From contig NZ_CP023317.1 in NCBI RefSeq assembly GCF_009497655.1, positions 1,703,501 through 1,767,500 of the forward strand: DNA of 64,000 nt, read 5' to 3'. Below, piece after piece: positions 17,459-27,507 of this stretch. How positions within the stretch are numbered: the stretch's first letter is position 1; each line of letters starts with the position of its first letter. Source of the stretch: Priestia megaterium (GTDB taxonomy: Bacteria; Bacillota; Bacilli; Bacillales; Bacillaceae_H). The notes below the pieces were generated by a model. It made no database searches, was not told the DNA's origin, and worked only from the letters and a program-made list of their open reading frames with translations. The position numbers were made by a program, and so were the translations under genes.

Positions 17459-18118
17459 TTGGAATTTGTTCAAATCTCTGAACATGTTTATAGACTCACT
17501 TATGAAACCGTCGTTGGTATCCGAGTTAAGATCAATACATGGTACATAGTGGATGGTGAGGATGTTTATCTCATCGATACCGGAATGGAAGACTATGCAT
17601 ATGCGCAGTTGAATGCAGCAAAATCTTTAGGTATTCCCAAGAGTATCTTGCTGACACATGGCCATTTGGATCACATTAATGGTGCCAAGTATTTAAAAGA
17701 TCATTTAAATATTCCTATTTACGCACACGAAATTGAAACGCCTTTTATCAATGGCGAAAAACCGTATCCAAACAAGGCAGAAAAAGAAACAACAGGCGTA
17801 GAACATCAAGTTGAAGGTTTAAGTGACAATATCATTAAAACGTTACCCGTAGACGTATATCTAACACCCGGACATACCCCAGGACATGTCATATACCATC
17901 ATAAAGAGGACAATGTGCTGCTAATTGGAGACTTATTCTTTTCTAATACCGAATCCTTACATCCACCGATTCGAAAGTTCACAGTTGATATGGATGAAAA
18001 TATTAATAGAGGGCGAATTATAGATAAAATTAAACCCTCTATTATTTCTTCTTCACATGGCGAAGATGTCAAATACAGCAATGATTTATATTCTATTTAT
18101 AAATTTATCTATGAATAA
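17459..18118 (+). CDS. Metallo-beta-lactamase fold hydrolase
   Basis: About 219 residues with the zinc motif THGHLDH near residue 70, a TPGHTPGH second ligand stretch near 140 and a GDLFF segment. It is a general MBL-fold hydrolase with unknown substrate. TTG 17459 is preferred since GAAGG ends at 17450; GTG 17450 overlaps that site. The stop is 11 bp before the amidase gene, so the two form an operon. Confidence 0.82.
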   Translation: MEFVQISEHVYRLTYETVVGIRVKINTWYIVDGEDVYLIDTGMEDYAYAQLNAAKSLGIPKSILLTHGHLDHINGAKYLKDHLNIPIYAHEIETPFINGEKPYPNKAEKETTGVEHQVEGLSDNIIKTLPVDVYLTPGHTPGHVIYHHKEDNVLLIGDLFFSNTESLHPPIRKFTVDMDENINRGRIIDKIKPSIISSSHGEDVKYSNDLYSIYKFIYE

Positions 18119-18129
18119 GAGGGAAAAAC

Positions 18130-18936
18130 ATGAAAATACAATTATTTCAAATGGAGATTATTGAAGGAGAAGTTAAGCAAAACGAAAACCGTATTGTATC
18201 CTTATTTGCAGAAAAGCTGGATATAGATACGGAAATTGTTGTAATACCTGAAATGTGGAATACGGGTTATGATTTAAAAAATGTAGCAGAAAAAGCAGAC
18301 ATTGATTTAAAGAGGGCTTTTCCATTTATCCAAAGTTTAGCAACTAAACATCGAGTGAATATCATTGCAGGTTCAGTTTCGAATAAAAGGAATGGAAATA
18401 TTTATAATACAGCCTTTGCAGTATCAAAAACGGGCGAACTGCTCTACCAAAAAGATAAGATACATCTCGTGCCGATGTTAGATGAACATCATTATTTAAC
18501 AGGTGGAGATGAAGTACCGGAAGTATTCAAAATTAACGGTATCAAAACTAGTCAAATTATATGTTACGATTTACGTTTTCCAGAAATCACACGCTTTCCG
18601 GCTTCTCAAGGTGCAAAAATTGTATTCTACGTTGCACAATGGACTACTAAAAATATAGACCATTGGAAAACACTATTGAAAGCACGAGCTATAGAAAATG
18701 GTGTATACGTCATTGCATGTAACAGCGTGGGGAATGTGAATCATAAAAATCATGTCGGCAACACATACGCTGGACATTCAATGGTCATCGATCCAAATGG
18801 AAACATTATAGAAGAGGGGAGAGACAAAGAAGAAATCATAACAGCAGAAATTCATATACAGAAAGTTACAGAACAACAAAAAAACATCCCAATATTTGAG
18901 GGCCTGAGACCCAATGTTTATAAGCATGCGGAATAG
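18130..18936 (+). CDS. Nitrilase-superfamily amidase (carbon-nitrogen hydrolase)
   Basis: The 268-residue protein has the Glu-Lys-Cys triad: VIPEMWNTGY (Glu), YQKDKIHLVPM (Lys) and SQIICYDLRFPE (Cys). It resembles omega-amidases of the YafV/MtnU type that deaminate 2-oxo acid amides in methionine salvage or glutamine transamination. It follows the metallo-hydrolase gene closely. A duplicate of its last 14 codons lies at 12152-12196. Confidence 0.85.
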   Translation: MKIQLFQMEIIEGEVKQNENRIVSLFAEKLDIDTEIVVIPEMWNTGYDLKNVAEKADIDLKRAFPFIQSLATKHRVNIIAGSVSNKRNGNIYNTAFAVSKTGELLYQKDKIHLVPMLDEHHYLTGGDEVPEVFKINGIKTSQIICYDLRFPEITRFPASQGAKIVFYVAQWTTKNIDHWKTLLKARAIENGVYVIACNSVGNVNHKNHVGNTYAGHSMVIDPNGNIIEEGRDKEEIITAEIHIQKVTEQQKNIPIFEGLRPNVYKHAE

Positions 18937-18989
18937 AGATTTATATATTATTTATAGCGTAAAGGCCAGCACATGACTGTGTCTCATTG

Positions 18990-19043
18990 CTTTTCCATAC
19001 TGAAAAGCACCCTTTTTAGAATACTAGTATCAGTATGGAAAAG
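18990..19043. repeat. Perfect 14-bp inverted repeat with a 26-nt loop
   Basis: CTTTTCCATACTGA (18990-19003) and TCAGTATGGAAAAG (19030-19043) are exact complements. It lies between the convergent amidase and PocR-AraC genes. No long T-run follows on either side, so its role as a terminator is uncertain. Confidence 0.6.
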
Positions 19044-19074
19044 TTATATGTTTCTTACGTCAGGACTGAAAACT

Positions 19075-20118
19075 CTACATCTTTTCTTGATAATATTTCC
19101 GATAGACGTTAGGAGTTATATTTTCATATTTTTTAAATGTCTTGATGTAATATCCAGGATCATTAAAACCTAATTCATCGCTAATCTGTGCAATAGACAA
19201 ATCCGTTTCTTCTAATAATTGCTTGGACCACTCTATTTTTTTGAGCGAAATAAAAACAGAAAAATTCATACCCGTTTCTTTGGTAAATATACGGCTGAAA
19301 TAACCTGTGCTAATGTGACATAAATCAGCCATCTTTTGCTGAGATATTTTTTCTCTTTTATGTTTATAAATGTAGTCAAAGGCTGGCTGTAATACTTTGT
19401 TTTTACAAACTAAGTGATCGTTAATAGACGTTTTTACATAAGCATTAGTAACTGTGTTGGCTAATTCCTTTTTTATATTTTGAATATTATCTAGAGAATA
19501 ACCGTAAGAAATATCTTCAGTAGAAACGTCTTCTTTTACTGGAGCCATCTTTTCATATACTTCTAAAATCAAATTTTTATTCATAGCTTCCTCTACAATG
19601 TAGTTACAAAGCCTATATAACATTTGAGCAGCTTCGTTAATTTCTGTATAGGATAGAGTAGGAATAGAATCATATAGACGCTGTATTTCCTCATTATTAT
19701 TTAACTTCTGTTCAAATCCCTTTGATGGAACAGTAAGCATTTGTTCCAATTGAGGATGTTTGTCACCATCCTCAATTTTTACTTCTCCCGCCATGATAGC
19801 GCCTACATATTTATCATCAATTATAATGGGAATGGCAATATCGACAATATTCCAGTGGCATAAATAGATATAAGGAGCATTGGTTCTAACTGCCTCCAAT
19901 CCTCCCCGCGCATCGCACTTTTCACAAAGTTTTGCCGTATCAGGATTTTTACGCATAGTCTCACAAAATGGACGTACACCACTGTGTTGAGAAATGGGCA
20001 CTCCTTTATAGTTAACCGTAACAATCGCTAATTTTGTAACAAACGCAAGTGAATCTTGAAGATTTCGCCATTTCTTTAAATCTAGTATTTTATCTAAATT
20101 CATGTAAGTAGTTTTCAA
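19075..20118 (-). CDS. PocR sensory domain - AraC transcriptional regulator
   Basis: The 347-residue protein has an N-terminal PocR domain (about 1-170) with the Cys-rich CEKCDARGGLEA stretch and AIPIIIDDKYVGAI. Two AraC helix-turn-helix units follow at the C-terminus (about 245-345). PocR domains sense small polyols such as propanediol or glycerol. It is divergent from gldA-dhaKL and most likely activates them when glycerol or dihydroxyacetone is present. Translation seems to start at TTG 20118 behind GGGAG; ATG 20103 is the alternative. Confidence 0.85.
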   Translation of the reverse strand: MKTTYMNLDKILDLKKWRNLQDSLAFVTKLAIVTVNYKGVPISQHSGVRPFCETMRKNPDTAKLCEKCDARGGLEAVRTNAPYIYLCHWNIVDIAIPIIIDDKYVGAIMAGEVKIEDGDKHPQLEQMLTVPSKGFEQKLNNNEEIQRLYDSIPTLSYTEINEAAQMLYRLCNYIVEEAMNKNLILEVYEKMAPVKEDVSTEDISYGYSLDNIQNIKKELANTVTNAYVKTSINDHLVCKNKVLQPAFDYIYKHKREKISQQKMADLCHISTGYFSRIFTKETGMNFSVFISLKKIEWSKQLLEETDLSIAQISDELGFNDPGYYIKTFKKYENITPNVYRKYYQEKM

Positions 20119-20429
20119 TAATGTTTTATCTCCCTTGCTTCTACTTCCCGTGTGGTAGTTTGTATTACCTACTTGAGAATACCTTTATTTTATTCCTGAG
20201 TTTGTAAAATAAAAGAGTGTTCAGCGATAAAGGTAACCTCTTTTCAACGTGAACTTAGTAGTATTTTCACCTGAAATAATGTCATAATAATACCATATTA
20301 AATGAAGAGAGCAAAAAAATACGATAAAAAGTTGTAAAAACTCGTCATTTAAGACTAATGTAATCTTACACAAAAGATAGTAAAATTTCGATTGTAAGGG
20401 ATTACAAAGTTAATTAGGAGGTTTTATTT
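20119..20429. promoter_or_regulatory. Divergent control region of the glycerol genes
   Basis: This 311-bp gap has no gene. Near the gldA side TGTAATCTTACA (20359-20370) and TGTAAGGGATTACA (20393-20406) form an imperfect inverted repeat around a TAAAAT box. This could be an activator site or an mRNA hairpin ending 23 bp before the gldA start codon. Confidence 0.45.
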
Positions 20430-21563
20430 ATGAGAAAAGCATTTATTAGTCCTTCAAAATACATTCAAGGTGAAGATGAAATTTTAAATTTAGGTTATTT
20501 TGTGAAAACATTTGGTACCTCTGCACTTTTAATAGCACATCCTGAAGATATTAAACGTGTACAAGGCAAATTAGATGCAACAGCAGAAAAATATGGTATT
20601 ACATTTTTTGAAGGCGGATTCAATGGCGAGTGCTCCAGACCAGAAATTTCTAGATTGCAGGAAATAGCAAAAGAAAACAACTGTGATTGTACAATTGGTT
20701 TAGGTGGTGGTAAGGCAATTGATACGGCAAAATGTGTAGCAGAGGGAGAAGGGTTAATTATCGTCCCAACAATTGCTGCTACGGATGCACCTACAAGTCA
20801 TTCCGCAGTTATCTACACACCAGAGGGTGCTTTTGATGATTACGCATACTTTAAGCAAAGCCCAAGTGTTGTATTAATTGATACAACAGTCATTGCTAAT
20901 GCACCTACTAGATTCTTAGTATCTGGTATGGGGGATGCGTTATCCACTTATTTCGAAGCAAGAGCAACAGCACGTTCTTTCTCTAATGTAAATGCTGGAT
21001 TACCTTGTGGAGTGCGTGAGGACGTATGTGCACCAGCAAAAGGTACAAATGCAGCGTTAGTTTTAGCAGAACATTGCTACAACACTCTATTAGAGGACGG
21101 GGTTAAAGCAAAAGCAGCAAGCGATCATAATGTTGTTACTCCGGCCTTAGAAAACATTATTGAAGCTAATATTTTATTATCAGGGTTAGGATTCGAAAGT
21201 GGTGGATTAGCTGGAGCACATGCCATTCATGATGGGCTTACTCTTTTAGAAAGTGCGCATCACTACTTCCACGGTGAAAAAGTAGCTTTTGGTACATTAG
21301 CACAATTGGTATTGGAAAATGCGCCAACTGAGGAAATAGAAGAAGTGTTAGATTTCTGTTTAGCAGTAGGACTCCCAGTTTGTCTTGCTGATATTGGAGT
21401 AGAACAAATTACACAAGAAGAGTTAATGGAAGTAGCTAACAAAGCTTGTATTCCAGAGGAATCTATTTATTCTATGCCATTCCCTGTTACTCCAGAGTCA
21501 GTAGCTGCAGCTATTCTTGCAGCAGATCAAATTGGAAATGATTATAAGAAGAGGTTAATATAA
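20430..21563 (+). CDS. gldA: Glycerol dehydrogenase
   Basis: The 377-residue iron-type alcohol dehydrogenase oxidises glycerol to dihydroxyacetone with NAD+. NAD-binding GLGGGKAIDTAK is near residues 92-103. The metal ligands are in GMGDALSTYFEA, AHAIHDGL and YFHGEKVAFG. ATG 20430 follows TTAGGAGG. The stop codon is 1 nt before dhaKL, so translation is coupled. Confidence 0.93.
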   Translation: MRKAFISPSKYIQGEDEILNLGYFVKTFGTSALLIAHPEDIKRVQGKLDATAEKYGITFFEGGFNGECSRPEISRLQEIAKENNCDCTIGLGGGKAIDTAKCVAEGEGLIIVPTIAATDAPTSHSAVIYTPEGAFDDYAYFKQSPSVVLIDTTVIANAPTRFLVSGMGDALSTYFEARATARSFSNVNAGLPCGVREDVCAPAKGTNAALVLAEHCYNTLLEDGVKAKAASDHNVVTPALENIIEANILLSGLGFESGGLAGAHAIHDGLTLLESAHHYFHGEKVAFGTLAQLVLENAPTEEIEEVLDFCLAVGLPVCLADIGVEQITQEELMEVANKACIPEESIYSMPFPVTPESVAAAILAADQIGNDYKKRLI

Positions 21564-21564
21564 G

Positions 21565-23328
21565 ATGAAAAAAATTATTAATAAACCAGAAAATGTCGTA
21601 CTTGAGATGTGTAAAGGAATGGTTCTAGCACATCCGGAACTGAATTTAATTGAAAAATATAAAGTCATTAAAAAAGAGCAAATTAATAAAAATAAAGTAA
21701 GCATAATTAGCGGGGGCGGCAGTGGACATGAACCTGCTCACGCTGGATATGTCGGGAAGGGCATGTTAGATGCAGCAGTTTGTGGAGATGTATTTGCCTC
21801 ACCTTCTCAAATACAGATTTATCAAGCCATTAAAGAAACAGCTAGCGATAAGGGAACTCTACTCGTGATTAAGAACTACAGTGGTGACATGATGAATTTC
21901 AAGAATGCGGCTTATCTAGCAGAAGAAGATGGAATTCAAGTGGATTATGTAAAAGTAGATGATGATATTGCTGTACAGGACAGCTTATATACAGTTGGAA
22001 GACGTGGAGTGGCTGGTACTGTTCTTGTCCATAAAATAGCAGGTGCTGCAGCAGAACGCGGATATGATCTACCAAAAGTGAAAGAGGCAGCAGAAAATGC
22101 TATTGCGAATGTTAAAAGCATTGGTATTGGACTAACTTCTTGTACAGTTCCTGCTAAAGGAACTCCTACTTTTGAGATTGCAGAAGATGAGATGGAATTT
22201 GGCGTTGGCATTCATGGAGAACCTGGTATCCGTCGTGAAAAAATTATTTCAGCAGACGAACTTGCAGAGCGCATGGTAACGGCATTATTAAAAGAAATAG
22301 GGATAGAAGATGGAAAAGGAGAAGTGGCTGTCCTAATTAATGGATTTGGAAACACACCTCTTCAAGAACTGTATTTATTAAATCATTCTGTCATTCGTGA
22401 ACTGTCACGTAGAAAAGTAACGATTGCAAGAACGTTTGTCGGAAACTATATGACAGCCATTGATATGGCCGGTGCTTCTATTTCAATTATGAAATTAGAT
22501 GAAAACTTAAAGAGTCTTCTATCTGAAGAGTGCGATACTCCTGCGCTAAAACTTAAAGGTGAAGTACCAGCTGTCACTTATGATGAAATCATCGGTAGCG
22601 TAGAGGCCCCGAAAGTGTCTTATGAGGTGCAAACCAACAAAGAATATTCCGTAGTAACGGAAAATCGATTGACGTTGAATAATATTATTTTTATGGTAGA
22701 CCAAATGAGTGAATGTATTATTAGAAATGAAATACCGTTTTGTGAATTAGATTCCCATGCTGGTGACGGAGACTTTGGTATGAGTGTTGCTAAAGGATTC
22801 AAACAATTGAAAGCTGAATGGCACGAAATTCTAGAAAATAAATCAAATGATATTGGCAACTTCTTAGAGGCATGTTCCATTGTTATCATGGAGCACTGTG
22901 GCGGGGCATCAGGGCCTATTTGGGGATCAGCATTTCGTGCGGCTGGAAAGAACACTGAATCTAAAACCGAACTGACTTTAACAGAATTTGCTGAAATGAT
23001 CCAAGCGTCTGTAAAAGGAATTCAAGCAACAGGAGAACGTTCTTTTGGACGTGGAGCTGTTGTGGGAGATAAAACTTTAATTGATGCCTTAGTACCTTAT
23101 GCAGATACGTTAACGTCAAGTGCTGCTGAAGGTGAAAGCTTGAAACATGCGCTTGTCAAAGCAGCAGAAGCTGCTGTTGAAGGAGCAAAATCAACTGAAC
23201 AGATTGTTGCACGTATGGGGCGTGCTGGTACGGTTGGAGAAAGAAGCCTTGGTTATCCGGACGCAGGTGCACATGGCTTAGGTGTAATTTTTACTGAAGT
23301 AGCTCACGTAATGCAAGAAAAACAGTAA
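21565..23328 (+). CDS. ATP-dependent dihydroxyacetone kinase, DhaK-DhaL fusion
   Basis: In 587 residues it combines a DhaK domain (about 1-330) and a DhaL domain (about 380-587). His217 in GIHGEPG is the covalent dihydroxyacetone-binding residue. The DhaL part has DSHAGDGDFGMS and GGASGPIWGSAF for ATP and metal binding. This is the single-chain ATP type, not the PTS type, which fits the absence of dhaM. With GldA it converts glycerol to dihydroxyacetone phosphate. Confidence 0.93.
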   Translation: MKKIINKPENVVLEMCKGMVLAHPELNLIEKYKVIKKEQINKNKVSIISGGGSGHEPAHAGYVGKGMLDAAVCGDVFASPSQIQIYQAIKETASDKGTLLVIKNYSGDMMNFKNAAYLAEEDGIQVDYVKVDDDIAVQDSLYTVGRRGVAGTVLVHKIAGAAAERGYDLPKVKEAAENAIANVKSIGIGLTSCTVPAKGTPTFEIAEDEMEFGVGIHGEPGIRREKIISADELAERMVTALLKEIGIEDGKGEVAVLINGFGNTPLQELYLLNHSVIRELSRRKVTIARTFVGNYMTAIDMAGASISIMKLDENLKSLLSEECDTPALKLKGEVPAVTYDEIIGSVEAPKVSYEVQTNKEYSVVTENRLTLNNIIFMVDQMSECIIRNEIPFCELDSHAGDGDFGMSVAKGFKQLKAEWHEILENKSNDIGNFLEACSIVIMEHCGGASGPIWGSAFRAAGKNTESKTELTLTEFAEMIQASVKGIQATGERSFGRGAVVGDKTLIDALVPYADTLTSSAAEGESLKHALVKAAEAAVEGAKSTEQIVARMGRAGTVGERSLGYPDAGAHGLGVIFTEVAHVMQEKQ

Positions 23329-23674
23329 AATTTGGTATTATCTCCTCTAAGTATAGTGTAAAGAAATTACTCTTTGAGAGTGAGGGCTACACTATATTTA
23401 GTGGGGATTTTTTATGGTTCACTAAGGACGAGCTTCAACTTACTTAAACTGGAAAATGATAGTTTTCTTATCTCAAAAAAAAGCCCGTAAAAGTATACTG
23501 TTGCTGACTATCTATATCAGGCAACCTTAATCTTAAATTAAAACATGTTAGCGATATTCAAAAGCATACTAACCGTCTAGAAAAAGAGTGGGAAAGATAT
23601 AAAAAGAGCAAAGGCTTCTTCATTTATAAGAAGCCTTTGCTCTTTTTATATTGTTAGCTATTAGTAAGTACTAG
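23329..23674. other. Gap with hairpins and possible gene debris
   Basis: A TATAGTGTA/TACACTATA stem (23352-23360 with 23388-23396) with a T-rich tail probably ends the dha operon. Next comes a short frame encoding KHVSDIQKHTNRLEKEWERY (about 23530-23600), out of frame with ADYLYQATLIL just before it. This looks like the broken 3' end of an unknown gene. The strong hairpin at 23601 follows. Confidence 0.35.
23601..23650. terminator. Strong bidirectional terminator
   Basis: A perfect 20-bp stem (23601-23620 with 23628-23647) has A-runs before and T-runs after. It can end the leftward small membrane gene and any rightward transcript. Confidence 0.85.
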
Positions 23675-23908
23675 TTAGAGAAAAACAATTCCAAGTATAA
23701 ATAAACATATGGTAATAATGTTTATAACATTTTTAGCTTTGTCATCTTCTTTTATTGAAGTTACAAGTTCAAATATTATGACAAGAGTAAGTATAGACAA
23801 AGCTATCTGTAGATGTAAGTTAAATGCATATACAGATATTACAATTAGAGCATATATAATACCTAAAATTATATTTTTGTTATTCTTAGTTTTTTCATAA
23901 TTACTCAT
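23675..23908 (-). CDS. Small two- or three-helix membrane protein
   Basis: A 77-residue protein with a polar start (MSNYEKTKNNKN), two hydrophobic helices and a third at the C-terminus. ATG follows AAGGAG at a good distance on the minus strand. It has no recognised family. The strong terminator downstream supports expression. Confidence 0.55.
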   Translation of the reverse strand: MSNYEKTKNNKNIILGIIYALIVISVYAFNLHLQIALSILTLVIIFELVTSIKEDDKAKNVINIITICLFILGIVFL

Positions 23909-24645
23909 TTAAAAACTCCTTATTTAAAAATATTAGCTGTTCTTTGTTTTTTAAGGGAAGGTTTCAGTAACTAGGAGTAGGGTAAGGAAGATAATAGAAA
24001 AGGAAAAGCTATGTATAATATGATTTATATTTTCTTTGTCTGCTTTCTCTCAAGTGGATAATTTTACAAAAGTTTTAAAAATGAATACCTCCTATAATTG
24101 CTGTAACTAGCGTGTTTAATAATATCAAATACTTCTTTCTAAGAATTGTAGCACAAATAAAAAGCTCCCCCAGCACCATTTGTTTTAGAAAAACTTGATA
24201 AGCAATTTTATTTTTTAATACCCTTTCATCCTTGTTGGGTGAGTACACTGAAAGATGGGGTAGTCCTCATATCATATTCTATAAAAAGTGTACTAAATAT
24301 GACTGCCTATAGTTCTGAAACAGTACGTTTTCATAAAGATATTCTATCTAGCTCAACTGTATATTAAAATAAACGTACTAGCTTAATTTATTGCTTGTTG
24401 ATATGTTGTTAGATATGTACCTGTTTAGAAAAAAATAAAATAACTTACTGATAGTCCTTATGTAGAGCAGAACAAGCAGATTCTTAATTATTAAGAGCCT
24501 GCTTGTTTTACTTTACACGTAGCAGTAGATTCTTTATTTACGCTTTTATTGGCAAACAGAGCCTGGCACTGTTCGTCATTAGCAATGGGTCAGAAAAGTG
24601 CGCCTGTCTTTTTTCATTCTTAATTAATTACCTGTGGGCTAACGT
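23909..24645. other. 737-bp region without a supported gene
   Basis: No frame with a ribosome site is convincing on either strand. The only clear element is a hairpin, AACAAGCAG (24471-24479) with CTGCTTGTT (24499-24507) plus an inner TCTTAAT/ATTAAGA pair, followed by a T-rich run on the plus strand. The rest is AT-rich and could be decayed DNA. Confidence 0.4.
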
Positions 24646-25503
24646 CTAAATACGCATTAATGCGCCATTAGGCTTTGGTAAATCTTGATCCGTTATCAAA
24701 TTCATTTTGCAAAAATGTTCAAAAAATTGCTGTGCCTGCTCTCGTTCGTTTGAGTCACTTTTCAATGAAACTATATCAAGCAAAATTTGAGCCATCCATG
24801 AATTATCAAAATAACGGTATTTACCTGTATTCCACACCATTTTTTGGGAGTTCTTTTCGTTTATATAATATTTCCAGAAAAGCATCTGATTGGATTCTTG
24901 TTCTGTAAGTTGGAGTCTGTACGTTGAATGAGCAGGAATATATCCATCTTCGCAAAGCTTACCGATAAAATTTTCATTGACCATATAGACACCTAAGATG
25001 CGTCTGTCTTTTTCAGGCATACTGGAATCTATTGCTGTTAACAAGACAGCGCTATTTTGATGTAGGCGGGTGGGTTTGGTTGGCTTCCCCTTGTAATTAC
25101 CACTTTTTATTACGCCTGAAAAAACCGTCCACTCTGAAAAAGAACTATTCTGTTCTTCTGTGTCGCACCAAAAAACCATTTGTGATTCGGGATGAAGTTT
25201 ATGGTTTTTCATAAGTTTTTCATGTCCCCAGCGAAGTTCCTGATTTTTTCGCTGTAATTTTTTTTCTTCTTCCTTCTTCCATTCTTCCTCTTTTCGTTCC
25301 GTTTCCTTTTCTTCTAAAATTTTTTCCAGGGAATGAGCAACACTTTTATCATGCAGTTTTAGGTGCTTTCCAAATACATCGGGGAAAACAAATTTTTTGT
25401 TTTCTGATGCGAAATTTATTTCAATGCTAGAATCATTATATTTAACTATAGTACCTGTTCCAAAATGCTTGTGTGTAACTTTCTTATCGATTAGATTCAT
25501 CAT
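24646..25503 (-). CDS. Uncharacterised protein with SH3-like N-terminal domain and coiled coil
   Basis: The 285-residue protein starts with a small beta domain (about 1-50: VTHKHFGTGTIVKY ... KKFVFPDVFGKHL) like those appended to helicases and nucleic-acid proteins. A charged Glu/Lys coiled coil (about 58-98) and an unrecognised C-terminal domain with Trp- and Phe-rich stretches follow. Function is unknown. Paired ATGs (25503, 25500) follow AAGGAGG. Confidence 0.6.
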   Translation of the reverse strand: MMNLIDKKVTHKHFGTGTIVKYNDSSIEINFASENKKFVFPDVFGKHLKLHDKSVAHSLEKILEEKETERKEEEWKKEEEKKLQRKNQELRWGHEKLMKNHKLHPESQMVFWCDTEEQNSSFSEWTVFSGVIKSGNYKGKPTKPTRLHQNSAVLLTAIDSSMPEKDRRILGVYMVNENFIGKLCEDGYIPAHSTYRLQLTEQESNQMLFWKYYINEKNSQKMVWNTGKYRYFDNSWMAQILLDIVSLKSDSNEREQAQQFFEHFCKMNLITDQDLPKPNGALMRI

Positions 25504-25928
25504 TCTAGGCCTCCTTGTAGAATAAAAACGCGGTTACTACTTAGATAGTAAATTAATAATTTTATTCAACTAACTTACCTTTTGAGTTAACACAATTATT
25601 TTAATTTTATTTAAAAAAGAAAAAGCAACCTCAGTCTTTAATGGCATTCGAGTGAGGTTGCTTTTTGAGATAACTCTATAACTTTAGATAAATGATAACA
25701 TATTTATACGATAACGACTATCTTTTCCATGACGAGCACATGTATAAAAGGGGAGCTTTTTATACATCATATCTTCAATCACCTGAAAGAAAATAGTTGT
25801 TATATCAACAATCTATAAAACGTTTTATGGTAACTGTTTAAATATAGTTCAAACAGCAAAAGAACTACTGTATATTTCAGTAGTCCTACCAGTTCTATAA
25901 AGGCAAGCTAAATATAATTTGATAAATT
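25504..25928. other. Gap holding one terminator
   Basis: The only clear element is a hairpin AAAAGCAACCTCA (25621-25633) with TGAGGTTGCTTTT (25653-25665) followed by T. I see no gene in the remaining AT-rich sequence. Confidence 0.45.
25621..25668 (+). terminator. Hairpin terminator between leftward genes
   Basis: A 13-bp perfect stem with a T-run on the plus side and an A-run before it makes it usable in both directions. The leftward PEP-mutase-like gene ends 260 bp away. Confidence 0.7.
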
Positions 25929-26774
25929 CTATTCAGGAGTCCCAATTAGTTCTGTTATCGCATCATAACTCATATTATCATTCATTAATCGTTGAAAATT
26001 ATTATCACAAAGGATATCTTCAGTAATTCTTTGTAATAATGTAGCAGTTGCTCTAAAAGGGGCGGATCCAGTACTTAATCTTTCAATACCAACTTGCGAT
26101 AATGTATTAATAGAAGGCAAGTTTGGCCCAGACAAAAGATTAATGGGACAAGATAGTTCTTGTCGAACTTTTTTAATGGATTCCATGTCATATAGCCCAG
26201 GAATAAAAATACAATCTGCTCCAGCCTTTTGATATGCTTTTCCCCTATTGATGGCTTCTTGAAGTCTTAGATCCGGATTTCCTGTATTTAACCAGTACAA
26301 ATCAGTACGCGCATTAATAAATAATGGGGCTTTTAACGATTTGGATAGTAATCTAATTTCAGATATTTTTTCTACTTGCAACGAAACATCTAAAATAGGA
26401 CTATCTAAATCTCCCGTCCCATCTTCTAGGTTTATACCAATTCCTCCTGCTAAAATAATTTGTCTTGTATTATCTACCACTTCATTAGTAGACCTGCCAT
26501 AGCCAGACTCTAGGTCTACACTGACAGGAATATTGACGGAATTAATAATTCTCTTAACAGCTTCTAACATTTGTTCAAAAGGGATTTTTTCACCATCATT
26601 ATATCCTAAAGACATTGCTATGCCAGCACTGGTTGTTGCAATAGCTGGAAACCCATTTTTCTCAAAAATTTTAGCACTGATAACATCCCAAGCATTAGGC
26701 AATACAAAAGTATAGGGTCTTTTGTGAAGTTGTTGAAACGTCTGAAATTTAAGTAACTGCTTTTCATTATTCAC
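25929..26774 (-). CDS. Isocitrate lyase / PEP mutase family protein
   Basis: The 281-residue protein belongs to the PEP mutase/ICL superfamily by 'TSAGIAMSLGYNDGEKIPF' and 'NIPVSVDLESGYG' (metal-binding Asp/Glu), with NARTD later. It is the short YqiQ/BcpA-like type, so 2-methylisocitrate lyase or oxaloacetate decarboxylase activity is possible, but the sequence does not settle it. It is followed 96 bp further on by a DinB gene on the same strand. Confidence 0.8.
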   Translation of the reverse strand: MNNEKQLLKFQTFQQLHKRPYTFVLPNAWDVISAKIFEKNGFPAIATTSAGIAMSLGYNDGEKIPFEQMLEAVKRIINSVNIPVSVDLESGYGRSTNEVVDNTRQIILAGGIGINLEDGTGDLDSPILDVSLQVEKISEIRLLSKSLKAPLFINARTDLYWLNTGNPDLRLQEAINRGKAYQKAGADCIFIPGLYDMESIKKVRQELSCPINLLSGPNLPSINTLSQVGIERLSTGSAPFRATATLLQRITEDILCDNNFQRLMNDNMSYDAITELIGTPE

Positions 26775-26870
26775 AATGGTTCTTCCCCCTTTAAGTAAAC
26801 AACTTTATGGCTTTGTATGAGCGTTCTTTAGAGCAGAGAAAAATAAAACAACGGGAGATTAATCAGAAAC

Positions 26871-27347
26871 TTAATCCCATATTATAGGACGTTTAACTTT
26901 TGCAGTTCTTAAATAATCTAAAAGTTGTCCTGTATGTACTGATTCATGATAAGCCACTCGTAACAACATATCTCCTAACTCTCGAATATATCCCATCTCC
27001 GATCGGTCTATCTTTATCTCTGTTAGCTGCTTTTCATTAAGGAGGCCTAAAAACTCTATAAATTTTTCCCTATATGGTTGAGCAAACTTTAATGCTTCTT
27101 CAACAGAACTAAATGTTACTGCCTTATAAGGATTATGCTCCTCTGTTAGAGAAAGGTTAAGTGGTTTTTCTAACATTTGATGATAGAGGTATTCTCCTTC
27201 AAGAACATGATGTATCATCTCCCTACATGACATTGCTTCTGGATCAGGGCGCCAGTCTAACCTATCTTGAGGTATTGACATCCATACTTTTATACTTCGA
27301 CGTCTCACTTCTTCAAAGTTTAGTAAAATAAAACTCATTGCATCCAT
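26871..27347 (-). CDS. DinB-family four-helix protein
   Basis: A 158-residue DinB/DfrA-type protein with the spaced metal-binding histidines in MIHHVLEGEYLYH and YHESVHTGQLLDYLR. Such proteins act as thiol-dependent transferases or nickel/zinc enzymes, often in response to damage; the substrate is unknown. A frameshifted paralogue lies at 40678-41147. Confidence 0.85.
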   Translation of the reverse strand: MDAMSFILLNFEEVRRRSIKVWMSIPQDRLDWRPDPEAMSCREMIHHVLEGEYLYHQMLEKPLNLSLTEEHNPYKAVTFSSVEEALKFAQPYREKFIEFLGLLNEKQLTEIKIDRSEMGYIRELGDMLLRVAYHESVHTGQLLDYLRTAKVKRPIIWD

Positions 27348-27507
27348 TTTCGCTCACTCCTTTAGTTTTACTACAAATATAACACATCCAAAGTCTTACA
27401 ATGAAAAATATGGATGGTTTTATAAATATTATCTGTTTATTTAGATTAATCATTAATTTTTTAAGAAAGCCTGTTAATATAGATTTATTGAAAATTAGGA
27501 GGAAGTT